Assembly (NCBI RefSeq): GCF_018118585.1
Contig: NZ_CP069421.1
Location: 3,286,001-3,350,000 of the forward strand
Direction: 5' to 3'
Source of the DNA: Aristaeella lactis
GTDB lineage: Bacteria; Bacillota; Clostridia; Christensenellales; Aristaeellaceae
DNA length: 64,000 bases
The translations under genes and the position numbers were made by a program. Within the stretch, counting starts at the first letter, position 1. Each line of letters begins with the position of its first letter. Below are positions 15,206-23,323 of this stretch, piece by piece. The notes beneath the pieces are model-generated. The model saw only the letters and a list, made by a program, of their open reading frames with translations. It had not been told where the DNA came from and made no database searches.

Positions 15206-16501
15206 TTATTTTGCTGCTTTTTCTGCCAGGATCTTCTTCGCGCTTGCGATGCGGACACAGAGGGTGAAGGTTTCCATGGCGGTTTTCAGCTCAGTGAGGG
15301 TCGGATAGGTAGGGGCAATACGAATATTGGAGTCGTTGGGGTCCTTTCCGTAGGGCCAGGTGGCACCGGCGGGGGTCATGATGACGCCCGCTTTTTTCAT
15401 GAGGGCAACGATCTCTTTTGCACAGCCGGGCAGGGAGTCAAAGAGGATAAAGTATCCGCCGCGGGGTGAGGTCCAGGTTCCAATGTCAAGGCCGTTCAGG
15501 TTCTTTGCCAGGGTTTCCTCAACCATTTCAAACTTGGGCCGGATGATGGCGGCGTGCTTGCGCATGTGTTCCACCATGCCGTGAATATCACCGAAGAAAC
15601 GAACATGACGCAGCTGGTTTACCTTGTCATGGCCGATGGTCTGGAACTTCAGCGTGTTCACAAAATCGACCATGTTGTTCGGGCTGGTGGCCACAGCAGC
15701 AATACCGCTGCCGGGGAAGGTGATCTTGGAGGTGGAGGCAAACTTGTAAACCAGATCCGGATTGCCGGCGCGCTTGCACTCCGCCAGGATCTCGATCAGG
15801 TAATCCTGATGATCGTCATAAAGATGATGCATGCCGTAGGCATTGTCCCAGAAGATCCGGAAGTCGGGCGCGGCAGGCTTCAGCCGGGCGAAACGGCGGA
15901 CTGTTTCGTCTGAATAGGAAATACCGGAAGGATTGGAGTATTTCGGTACGCACCAGATGCCCTTGATGGTATCGTCCTCGCTGACCAGCTTTTCCACGAT
16001 ATCCATATCCGGACCGGTGGGGGTCATGGGGACGGGGATCATTTTGATGCCGAAATACTGCGTGATCGCAAAGTGGCGGTCATAACCGGGCACGGGACAG
16101 AGAAACTTAACCTCCGGCAGCTTGCACCAGGGGGTGCTGCCCATGACACCATGGGTCCAGACACGGGAAATCGTATCGAACATAACGTTCAGGGAGGAGT
16201 TCCCGTAGATGATGATGTCCTTGGGGTTGTTCTCCATCATGTCACCCAGCAGCTCGCGGGCTTCCTGGATGCCGGTCAGCTGGCCGTAGTTGCGGCAGTC
16301 TGTACCGTCTTCACAGGTGAGATCGGATGAAGAATCCAGCACGTCCATCATGCCCATGGAAAGATCCAGCTGATCAATGCAGGGGATGCCCCGGCCCATA
16401 TTCAGCTGCATGTCCATGGCCTGAACCTTTTTATATTCCTTTTTCAGGTCGTCCAGTTCCTGGTTCAGTTCCTCTACAGTCATTTCCACATAAGGCTTCA
16501 T
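15206..16501 (-). CDS. Aminotransferase of the MocR-like/AspT family (PF12897 type)
   Basis: A 431-residue PLP-dependent fold-type I aminotransferase of the class usually annotated as aspartate aminotransferase with a MocR-type domain but no DNA-binding part. ASTSKITFPGSG holds the PLP lysine, PKYSNPSGISYS the substrate region, and IFWDNAYGMHHL the cofactor aspartate. The start is taken at MKPYVE: GGAAGG lies 9 bases upstream, whereas the other in-frame ATG touches the ribosome site. It probably interconverts aspartate/oxaloacetate or alanine/pyruvate; the exact substrate is open. Confidence 0.88.
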   Translation of the reverse strand: MKPYVEMTVEELNQELDDLKKEYKKVQAMDMQLNMGRGIPCIDQLDLSMGMMDVLDSSSDLTCEDGTDCRNYGQLTGIQEARELLGDMMENNPKDIIIYGNSSLNVMFDTISRVWTHGVMGSTPWCKLPEVKFLCPVPGYDRHFAITQYFGIKMIPVPMTPTGPDMDIVEKLVSEDDTIKGIWCVPKYSNPSGISYSDETVRRFARLKPAAPDFRIFWDNAYGMHHLYDDHQDYLIEILAECKRAGNPDLVYKFASTSKITFPGSGIAAVATSPNNMVDFVNTLKFQTIGHDKVNQLRHVRFFGDIHGMVEHMRKHAAIIRPKFEMVEETLAKNLNGLDIGTWTSPRGGYFILFDSLPGCAKEIVALMKKAGVIMTPAGATWPYGKDPNDSNIRIAPTYPTLTELKTAMETFTLCVRIASAKKILAEKAAK

Positions 16502-16538
16502 GATGAACATCCTTCCTTCGGAAAAAAGATCAAAAGAT

Positions 16539-16567
16539 ACGTTATCACAAACACCCGGCGTTTTCAA
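16539..16567 (-). promoter_or_regulatory. Possible promoter of the aminotransferase
   Basis: Minus-strand TTGAAA (16562-16567), a 17-base spacer and TAACGT (16539-16544). The -35 region overlaps the terminator of the upstream esterase gene. Confidence 0.45.
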
Positions 16568-16575
16568 GCGCCGGG
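16554..16575 (-). terminator. Terminator of the esterase gene
   Basis: CCCGGCG (16554-16560) pairs with CGCCGGG (16569-16575) across an 8-base loop, then TGTTTGTG on the minus strand. Confidence 0.65.
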
Positions 16576-16614
16576 ATGTTTTTCTGATGGCTTCTCTGCA
16601 GGGGCTTCAGGACG

Positions 16615-17595
<981 letters not shown>

Positions 17596-17632
17596 TAGAT
17601 AATATTTGCTGTGCGTTTGTCACCGATAATTA

Positions 17633-17652
17633 ACATTCGCGAGCGGGAATGT
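17633..17652. promoter_or_regulatory. Inverted repeat between divergent promoters
   Basis: ACATTC (17633-17638) and GAATGT (17647-17652) form a 6+6 inverted repeat spaced by 8, between the esterase and regulator promoters. It could be an operator for the XRE-type regulator encoded next door, but no second copy was found. Confidence 0.35.
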
Positions 17653-17665
17653 AAACGCCGGATGG

Positions 17666-17694
17666 TTGACCGGTAATATGTTCGGGCGTATCAT
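17666..17694 (+). promoter_or_regulatory. Promoter of the regulator-ABC operon
   Basis: TTGACC (17666-17671), a 17-base spacer and TATCAT (17689-17694). Confidence 0.75.
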
Positions 17695-17717
17695 TTTGTG
17701 CGAAAGGTGGGAAATGT

Positions 17718-18134
17718 ATGATCGGGAAGAATCTTCAGAAACTGCGGAAACAGAAGAACATGACCCAGGAAGCTCTGGCAGAGCAGGTAGGAGTCGCCCG
17801 GCAGACCATCGCGAAGTGGGAAACAGGGGAAAGCGTTCCGGACCTGGAAATGGCCGCAAAGCTGGCTTCTGTGATGGAGGTTTCCCTGGATGACCTGACC
17901 AACGCACCGGAGTATGAGCTGGATGGGCATCCGGGCATGAGAGGCAAGCATATGTTCGGTTTGGTGACCGTGGGCGACAAGGGACAGATTGTGATCCCGG
18001 TCCGGGCCAGGCGCGTGTTTCATATCAATCCCGGAGACCAGCTGATGGTGCTTGGGGATGAAAACAGCGGGATCGCACTGGTGAATGCCCAGTATTTTCT
18101 GGAAATCGCGGAGGGAATGCAGAATGGATTATGA
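17718..18134 (+). CDS. XRE-family regulator with C-terminal AbrB-like domain
   Basis: A 138-residue protein with two DNA-binding modules. Residues 1-62 are a Cro/C1-type helix-turn-helix (LRKQKNMTQEALAEQVGVAR). Residues 78-125 are a SpoVT/AbrB-like swapped-hairpin domain (VTVGDKGQIVIPVRARRVF). It overlaps the ABC ATPase gene by 11 bases and so probably controls its own operon, playing the role that GntR regulators play for YtrA-type transporters. The combination of the two folds in one short chain is not the most common form. Confidence 0.88.
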   Translation: MIGKNLQKLRKQKNMTQEALAEQVGVARQTIAKWETGESVPDLEMAAKLASVMEVSLDDLTNAPEYELDGHPGMRGKHMFGLVTVGDKGQIVIPVRARRVFHINPGDQLMVLGDENSGIALVNAQYFLEIAEGMQNGL

Positions 18135-18978
18135 AATGAAAAGTCCCCTGGAAGTCCGGGGACTGTGCAAGCATTATCCGGCCTTTAAACTGGAAGATGT
18201 ATCTTTCAGCCTGGTGCCGGGGACCATTACCGGCTTCATTGGCCGGAACGGCGCGGGTAAAACCACGACGATCAACAGTATGCTGTCGTTTGTACGGCCG
18301 GACGCCGGGAAGATCTCTTTCTTCGGGCTGGAATACCCGGAGCATGACCGCGAAATAAAGGAAAAGATCGGGTTTGTGTCCGCCGGGATGACCTACTATA
18401 CCCGGAAAAAGCTGAAGGCAATTACGGCTGTGACAAAGACATTCTATCCGGAATGGGATGACACAGCCTACAGGAAATGGCTGGAAGCCTTTGGCCTGGA
18501 TGAAGAAAAGACACCGGCGGAACTTTCCAACGGCATGAAGATCAAGTATGCGCTGGCACTGGCCCTGAGTCACGGCGCAGAGCTGCTGATTCTGGACGAG
18601 CCGACCAGCGGCCTGGATCCGGTGAGCCGGGAGGAACTGGTGGAAGTCTTCCTGAAGCTGAAGGATGAGGGGAAGACGGTTTTCTTTTCAACCCATATTA
18701 CTTCCGATCTGGAAAAATGCGCGGACCGGATCCTGTTCCTGCAGCAGGGGAGGCTGAAGGCGGATGATACGCTGGAAAACTTCCAGGCTGCCTGGCGGAT
18801 CGCGGAATGCAGCGGAAATATACCGGAGGAACTGAAAAAGGCCGCGCATGGCTGCTGCCGCATACGGGACGGATACACCGTGCTGGTGCGGAAAGAAGAA
18901 GCCGGCGTGTCTGAAACCCGGGAGGCAACGCTGGAGGAGATCATGATTCATCTGGAAAAGGAGGCGGAGGAAGCATGA
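18124..18978 (+). CDS. ABC transporter ATP-binding protein (YtrB/CcmA type)
   Basis: A 284-residue ATPase. Walker A is GRNGAGKTT near residue 38. The signature is degenerate (LSNGMKIKYALALA), as is common in the YtrB group. Walker B is LLILDEPTSGLDP, and a switch histidine follows in FFSTHITSDLE. ATG 18124 follows GGAGGG; an earlier in-frame ATG at 18085 lies deep in the regulator gene. With the next gene it forms a two-part transporter, likely for export or stress response. The last 60 residues after the ATPase core are family-specific. Confidence 0.9.
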   Translation: MDYEMKSPLEVRGLCKHYPAFKLEDVSFSLVPGTITGFIGRNGAGKTTTINSMLSFVRPDAGKISFFGLEYPEHDREIKEKIGFVSAGMTYYTRKKLKAITAVTKTFYPEWDDTAYRKWLEAFGLDEEKTPAELSNGMKIKYALALALSHGAELLILDEPTSGLDPVSREELVEVFLKLKDEGKTVFFSTHITSDLEKCADRILFLQQGRLKADDTLENFQAAWRIAECSGNIPEELKKAAHGCCRIRDGYTVLVRKEEAGVSETREATLEEIMIHLEKEAEEA

Positions 18979-19622
18979 AGATGCTGATGAAGGAATGGAA
19001 ACTGTGCATGCATCCCACGGGATATATCATGCTGCTGTGTTCCGCCCTGATCCTGGTGCCCGGTTATCCATACGCAGTGAGCTGCTTCTATATGGCGCTG
19101 GCGATCTACTTTATCTGCCTGACGGCACGGGAAAACCATGATGCCTCCTATACGCTGATGCTGCCGGTATCCCGCGGGGATGCTGTGAAAGCGAGGATCG
19201 TTTTCTGCACGGCACTGGAGGTCATTGACCTGCTGCTGATGGGTGTGTTTACCCTGCTGAAGAATGCCATCGGCAGCATACCGAACCCGGCCGGACTGGA
19301 CGCGGGACTGGCACTGATCGGTGAAGGAATGATCATCTTCGCGATCTTCAACATGATCTTCTTCCCGGTTTACTACAAGGATATCAATAAACCCGGAAAG
19401 GCATTCATGTTTAGTGCGATCGCGGTGTTCGTCTGGATCGTGCTGGAGATCATTGCCACTTACACGGTACCGTTCTTCCAGACGCTGGACACGCCGGATC
19501 CGCAGAATATGAGTGACAAGGCGCTGTTTACCCTGGCAGGACTGGCCCTGTTCCTGGGCGGTACGGCAAAGAGCGTGCAGATGAGCACGAAACGGTTTGA
19601 GGAAGAGGACCTGCAACTTTAA
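18975..19622 (+). CDS. ABC-2 type permease subunit (PF13346-like)
   Basis: A 215-residue membrane protein with six hydrophobic helices, no ATPase and no signal peptide. It overlaps the ATPase gene by four bases (ATGA), so translation is coupled. The layout and the motif TARENHDASYTLMLPVSRGD are typical of ABC-2 permeases paired with YtrB-like ATPases under a small regulator. The substrate is unknown. The stop codon abuts the tandem repeat block at 19621-19962. Confidence 0.85.
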   Translation: MKMLMKEWKLCMHPTGYIMLLCSALILVPGYPYAVSCFYMALAIYFICLTARENHDASYTLMLPVSRGDAVKARIVFCTALEVIDLLLMGVFTLLKNAIGSIPNPAGLDAGLALIGEGMIIFAIFNMIFFPVYYKDINKPGKAFMFSAIAVFVWIVLEIIATYTVPFFQTLDTPDPQNMSDKALFTLAGLALFLGGTAKSVQMSTKRFEEEDLQL

Positions 19623-19660
19623 TGCAGAATTCAGAATGCAGAATGCAGAATGGTGGAAAA

Positions 19661-19688
19661 AACGGCTTCCAGGGCGGAAGCCGTTTTC
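19661..19688 (+). terminator. Terminator hairpin, repeat copy 1
   Basis: AACGGCTTCC (19661-19670), a 5-base loop, GGAAGCCGTT (19676-19685) and TTTC. It ends the ABC operon. Confidence 0.8.
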
Positions 19689-19795
19689 TTTGATTTTATG
19701 AGTGGATCGGAGAGAATGTGCAGGCCGGCATGAAACAGGGTGGGGAAGAAGACCGGCGGTATAATGCAGAATTCAGAATGCAGAATGGCGGAAAA

Positions 19796-19823
19796 AACGG
19801 CTTCCGGAGCGGAAGCCGTTTTC
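19796..19823 (+). terminator. Terminator hairpin, repeat copy 2
   Basis: The same stem as copy 1 at 19796-19805 and 19811-19820, loop GGAGC. Redundant with copy 1. Confidence 0.7.
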
Positions 19824-19926
19824 TTTGATTTGGGGAATATGTGCAGGCCGGCATGAAACAGGGTGGGGGAAGAAGACCGGCGGTATAATGCAGAATTCAG
19901 AATTCAGAATGCAGAATGGTGGAAAA

Positions 19927-19955
19927 AACGGCTTCCGGAGCGGAAGCCGTTTTCT
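19927..19955 (+). terminator. Terminator hairpin, repeat copy 3
   Basis: The same stem at 19927-19936 and 19942-19951, loop GGAGC. Redundant with copies 1 and 2. Confidence 0.7.
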
Positions 19956-20007
19956 TTGATTTATGACGGAAAGTTGCTTTCTGATCCTTCTGATTTACGG
20001 TGAATAA

Positions 20008-20016
20008 TGGTATAAT
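20008..20016 (+). promoter_or_regulatory. Extended -10 promoter of the YitT gene
   Basis: TGGTATAAT is a perfect extended -10 (TGnTATAAT). The -35 at the right distance (TTCTGA, 19988-19993) is weak, which fits an extended -10 promoter. Confidence 0.7.
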
Positions 20017-20062
20017 GATTTATCATTGGAAACGGTTGTGTTTTGGAGGAAAGAGGAGTCGC

Positions 20063-20923
20063 ATGTCCAAAGAGCAGAAGGTCACCCTGAAGGAATGGCT
20101 GTATATCACAATCGGCATCCTGATCATGACGCTGGGAATCTATTTCTTTAAATTTCCCAATCATTTTTCCACCGGCGGCGTGACAGGTATCGCCATTGTT
20201 CTCGGCCATTATATTCCGTCCATTACACCCGGCACGCTGGTCACGATCATCAATATCGGGCTGCTGATCCTGGGCTTTGCGGTCTTTGGAAAATCCTTCG
20301 GGATCCGGACTGTTTATGCCTCCCTGCTGATGTCCGGCACGCTGCAGCTGCTGGAAGTTATCTATCCCATGAGCGGTCCGATGACTTCACAGCCGCTGGT
20401 GGAATTGTTTTTCGCGGTCGGGCTTCCGGCGGTCGGCTCTGCCATCCTGTTTAACCTGGACGCCTCCTCCGGCGGAACGGATATCATCGCGATGATCCTG
20501 AAAAAGCATACGGCACTGAACATCGGTGTCGCACTGCTGTGCAGCGATATTATCATCACGGTATCCGCCTGTTTTGCTTTCGGTATGGAAACGGGGCTTT
20601 TCTCCATCCTCGGACTGATCATCAAATCGCTGTTCATGGACCAGGTGATGGACAACCTGAAGACCAAGAAGTGCTTCCAGATCATCACCTCCAATCCTGA
20701 GCCCATCGAACAGTTTATTACCGCGGATCTTCATCGCGGCGCGACCCGGCTGCACGGGGAAGGATCCTATACCCATGAAGGGAAAACTGTGCTGCTGGCG
20801 GTGGTATCCCGGCATGAAGCGGTGCAACTGCGGAATTATATCCACAAGCAGGATCCGGCGGCTTTCATGATCATTACTTCCAGCACGGAAATTATCGGAA
20901 AAGGATTCAGGGGAGTAAATTAA
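20063..20923 (+). CDS. YitT family membrane protein
   Basis: A 286-residue protein of the YitT/DUF161 family with a C-terminal DUF2179 domain. Five to six membrane helices fill residues 12-205, including FPNHFSTGGVTGIAIVLG and LDASSGGTDIIAM, both family motifs. The C-terminal ferredoxin-like part (about 215-286, FQIITSNPEPIEQF) is cytoplasmic. The start is set at ATG 20063 after GGAGGAAAGAGGAG; an upstream frame start lies in the promoter. The molecular role is not established. Monocistronic, with a strong terminator. Confidence 0.9.
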   Translation: MSKEQKVTLKEWLYITIGILIMTLGIYFFKFPNHFSTGGVTGIAIVLGHYIPSITPGTLVTIINIGLLILGFAVFGKSFGIRTVYASLLMSGTLQLLEVIYPMSGPMTSQPLVELFFAVGLPAVGSAILFNLDASSGGTDIIAMILKKHTALNIGVALLCSDIIITVSACFAFGMETGLFSILGLIIKSLFMDQVMDNLKTKKCFQIITSNPEPIEQFITADLHRGATRLHGEGSYTHEGKTVLLAVVSRHEAVQLRNYIHKQDPAAFMIITSSTEIIGKGFRGVN

Positions 20924-20924
20924 T

Positions 20925-20955
20925 AAAATCGTCATCCGAAAGGATGACGATTTTT
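20925..20955 (+). terminator. Terminator of the YitT gene
   Basis: AAAATCGTCATCC (20925-20937), loop GAAA, GGATGACGATTTT (20942-20954): a 13-bp stem with the T-run in the arm. Confidence 0.88.
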
Positions 20956-20956
20956 A

Positions 20957-21029
20957 CTGAAAAATGAAAACTTAAAAATGAATAATGAATAATGGCGGAA
21001 GAAATGCACCCCGGAGGGTGCATTTCTTT
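20957..21029. repeat. A-rich repeat plus terminator module, copy near 21 kb
   Basis: Copies of AAAACTTAAAAATGAATAATG and AATGGCGGAAG (20957-21000) lead into GAAATGCACCC (21001-21011), loop CGGA, GGGTGCATTTC (21016-21026) and TTT. It matches the 12.3 kb module in the repeat part but has a different stem sequence. It also lies 16 bases past the end of the converging acetyltransferase gene. Confidence 0.78.
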
Positions 21030-21041
21030 GATTGTATCTAA

Positions 21042-22085
21042 TCAGATGTAGATTTCCATGTAGCGGCGGTAAGTGGTGAAACCGGCGGCTTCATAGAAAG
21101 CCAGGGCGTTTCGGTTGAACTCCCACATGTTCAGTTCCACGCGGCTGTAGTTCTTTTCTGCGGCATAATCCCGGATGAAGCGGATCATTTCGCTGGCTAT
21201 ACCCTGACGGTGATGGCTCTCATCCACGGCGAACTCATCGATATCCAGGAAATCCCGAACGTACATGAACGGGTTTTCCGGACGGAAGATGTGGTTCAGC
21301 ACGGCAAAGCCGACGATTTCGCCGTTCAGTTCCGCTACGACGATCTTCCGCTGGGGATCTTCCCAGATGGTGCGGATGAAGTTTTTCAGCTCATCACAGA
21401 AACCGGGCTTAAAGGTATCCGGCCTGCCGGCAACGTGCAGGTCGTTGACCTGGCGGCGCAGTACATTCACAGCGTTCAGTTCGTTTTCCTTCGCGAAACG
21501 GACGATGACCGGGACGGGCGGTTTCCGGACAGCCGGATTCCGGTCGCTCCGCAGCAAAGACCAGCAGCAGACGTCGCATATTCCCTGGTTGTTGATACCC
21601 GCGCCGCGCCGGACGCCTTCTTTCCGCATACCGGCCTTTTCCATGACGCGACCGGATTTGGGGTTGTTCACATCATGTCCTGCCATGATCCGGCTGACGC
21701 CTACCGTATCAAAGAGGAAATCCATGACAGCCCGAAGGGCTTCCGGCATGATGCCACGGCCCCAGTAAGCCCTGCCCAGGCAGTAACCGAGTTCAGCCTC
21801 TTCAATGGCTTCCTCAATCCGTACAACGGAGATGTTGCCGATCACCTTTCCGGTTTCTTTCCATTCGATGGCCCAGTTGAAGAAACTGCCATCCCCGTAC
21901 CGGGAGATCCAGTCCGTCAGCACCATGCGGGTGATATCCTCGCTGGTATGAGCCGGCCAGGTCAGGAAGCGGGTCACATCCGGGTCGGAGGCCCAGGCGG
22001 CAAACATATCTTCAGCGTCTTTGAGGCGAAACTGACGGAGGATGAGCCGGTGGGTTTCGATCGTCTGCGTACCGGTTTTATTCAT
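21042..22085 (-). CDS. Tandem GNAT acetyltransferase (two fused domains)
   Basis: A 347-residue protein with two acetyl-CoA-dependent GNAT domains. Residues 1-180 resemble RimJ/RimL N-acetyltransferases (QFRLKDAEDMFAAWASDPDV, then GYCLGRAYWGRGIMPEAL and NNPKSGRVMEKAGM). Residues 195-347 are a second, generic GNAT (AVDESHHRQGIASEMIRF, then NALAFYEAAGF). ATG 22085 follows AAAGGA at 9 bases; a TTG six bases upstream is less likely. It begins two bases after the upstream methyltransferase ends and is co-transcribed with it. Substrates unknown. Confidence 0.88.
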   Translation of the reverse strand: MNKTGTQTIETHRLILRQFRLKDAEDMFAAWASDPDVTRFLTWPAHTSEDITRMVLTDWISRYGDGSFFNWAIEWKETGKVIGNISVVRIEEAIEEAELGYCLGRAYWGRGIMPEALRAVMDFLFDTVGVSRIMAGHDVNNPKSGRVMEKAGMRKEGVRRGAGINNQGICDVCCWSLLRSDRNPAVRKPPVPVIVRFAKENELNAVNVLRRQVNDLHVAGRPDTFKPGFCDELKNFIRTIWEDPQRKIVVAELNGEIVGFAVLNHIFRPENPFMYVRDFLDIDEFAVDESHHRQGIASEMIRFIRDYAAEKNYSRVELNMWEFNRNALAFYEAAGFTTYRRYMEIYI

Positions 22086-22087
22086 GA

Positions 22088-22915
22088 TCAATCGTCCTTT
22101 CGTTTTAAGATCCAGATGAGGTTGCTGTTGAATTTCGCGGCGGAGGAGGGATCCTTCAGGTTTTCCTTATCGCCGTTGTAACCGCGGTAAATATCCAGGA
22201 CTTCGAAACCGCACAGCTTCGCGAGCAGGAACATTTCCCAGCGGTTTGTCTGCCGCATCAGCAGGGGACGAACCCTTTCACCGATTACTTCGCCTTTGTC
22301 ATTATATTCCTCGAACTTCCAGTTTCCGTACATTTGCTGTGTATAAGGGTTATAGCTGATCGCATTATAGATCTTTTCCCGGTTTCCGTCAGCGTTGACA
22401 TACTCCAGGCGGAAAGAATAATCCTCCGGGGATGTCTGCATCTGGGCTGCCTGCATGGGCGGCCAGGGATCGAATGTGTTGAGTGTCAGGATGCCGCCGG
22501 GAAACAGCTGGTCCCGCAGGTTCCTGAGCGCGGCGATCTGCAGCTCCTGGTTCGGCAGGTGCATGAAACCGCTGCGGGCAATGATCGCGAGGGAATACTT
22601 CCTGCCGGAGGAAAACTTCGTCATATCGGCCGGAATGATATTCAGCGGGAGACCGAGTTTTTCCGCTTTGGCTTTGGCAACTTTACACATCTCTTCGGAA
22701 AGATCCGTGCCGTCAACCTCAATGCCGCGTTCCGCCAGGTACAGGAGCACAGCGCCTGTGCCGCAGGCCACATCCACCACACCGCCGGATCCATACCGGC
22801 GTGCCAGGTCCAGGTAAAACTCCCGGAAATGCTCATGGTGATCATTATGCGCGTACATCACCTCGAGATACCGGTCATAGTTTTCAGCAACGTCCTTATA
22901 ATCGTGCAGGTCCAT
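22088..22915 (-). CDS. SAM-dependent methyltransferase (class I)
   Basis: A 275-residue class I methyltransferase. SAM motif I is VVDVACGTGAVLLYLAERG near residue 47, and the acidic loop is DGTDLSEEM. The C-terminal half (YSFRLEYVNADG, WKFEEYNDKGEVIGER) is a beta-rich substrate cap seen in small-molecule methyltransferases. The start MDLHDYKDVAENYDRY follows AAGGAG, favoured over an in-frame start 57 bases upstream. It is the first gene of a two-gene operon with the tandem acetyltransferase. Substrate unknown. Confidence 0.87.
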   Translation of the reverse strand: MDLHDYKDVAENYDRYLEVMYAHNDHHEHFREFYLDLARRYGSGGVVDVACGTGAVLLYLAERGIEVDGTDLSEEMCKVAKAKAEKLGLPLNIIPADMTKFSSGRKYSLAIIARSGFMHLPNQELQIAALRNLRDQLFPGGILTLNTFDPWPPMQAAQMQTSPEDYSFRLEYVNADGNREKIYNAISYNPYTQQMYGNWKFEEYNDKGEVIGERVRPLLMRQTNRWEMFLLAKLCGFEVLDIYRGYNGDKENLKDPSSAAKFNSNLIWILKRKDD

Positions 22916-22962
22916 GGGTTTCACTCCTTTTCTGTTTTTGATGGCAGCAGATTCCGGATAAC

Positions 22963-22995
22963 AAAAAATCACTTATCCGGCGAGGGATAAGTGAT
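22963..22995 (-). terminator. Terminator of the 34-residue peptide unit
   Basis: ATCACTTATCC (22968-22978), 6-base loop, GGATAAGTGAT (22985-22995), with a minus-strand T-run over 22963-22967. The core CTTATCC/GGATAAG also forms the terminator of the 31-residue peptide unit at 27052-27084. Confidence 0.88.
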
Positions 22996-23021
22996 CAGTT
23001 GATGCGGCCGCATTCCGGAAT

Positions 23022-23126
23022 CTACTTTTCCCTGCTCTTCGGACGATTGTACGCGAAATAATAACCGTAAGCAGTATAAGCTTCGGTCATCACGGTAGTC
23101 ATAGTGTAAACCGCGTACTTCGCCAT
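23022..23126 (-). CDS. Small protein, 34 residues, in a self-contained transcription unit
   Basis: The ATG at 23126 follows AAAGGAGCTCTTCTC and opens MAKYAVYTMTTVMTEAYTAY; the tail is YNRPKSREK. It is aromatic-rich with seven tyrosines and an amphipathic first two thirds and charged end. It has no signal peptide. Its promoter (23159-23187), leader and terminator stem match those of the 31-residue peptide at 26930. Placed with that peptide, V-x-T-x-x-Y-x-x-x-G-[FY] keeps the same spacing at the same offset. It is divergent from the ABC exporter. The function is unknown; an expressed small protein is more likely than chance because every expression signal is strong. Confidence 0.72.
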   Translation of the reverse strand: MAKYAVYTMTTVMTEAYTAYGYYFAYNRPKSREK

Positions 23127-23158
23127 GAGAAGAGCTCCTTTCCGGAAATATTGGGGTG

Positions 23159-23187
23159 AGTATACACCGGGGAAAGGCCGCCGTCAA
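23159..23187 (-). promoter_or_regulatory. Promoter of the 34-residue peptide unit
   Basis: Minus-strand TTGACG (23182-23187), a 17-base spacer and TATACT (23159-23164). It is 32 bases from the peptide ATG. Confidence 0.85.
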
Positions 23188-23231
23188 GCCGTTCCCGGAA
23201 AAAAAGATGCTGAACCTGCGCTGAAAACGGA

Positions 23232-23260
23232 TTGACGGCACGGCGGATTGTCTTTATGAT
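23232..23260 (+). promoter_or_regulatory. Promoter of the ABC exporter operon
   Basis: TTGACG (23232-23237), a 17-base spacer and TATGAT (23255-23260). Divergent from the small-peptide promoter 45 bases away. Confidence 0.82.
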
Positions 23261-23323
23261 GGTCGGGAAAGAACAGTAAAGCAGGAGCAGAAAACTCCGC
23301 GTGAAGGAAAACCGGGGGAACAG

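Larger units (their letters stand above)
19621..19962 (+). repeat. 2.5-copy tandem repeat, each copy holding a terminator hairpin
   Basis: Copies begin at 19621, about 19763 and about 19887. Each opens with AATGCAGAATTCAGAAT-like short repeats, then TGGYGGAAAA, then a hairpin with the constant arm AACGGCTTCC and T-run. Copies 1 and 2 continue with a shared tail around GTGCAGGCCGGCATGAAACA and AAGACCGGCGGTAT. Copy 3 stops after the hairpin. This fills most of the 440-base gap between the permease and the YitT gene; the remaining 100 bases hold the next promoter and nothing else I can see. Confidence 0.9.

Noticed and set aside
19621-19962. Insertion sequence
   Set aside because: No transposase frame, terminal inverted repeats or target duplication; it is a tandem non-coding repeat.
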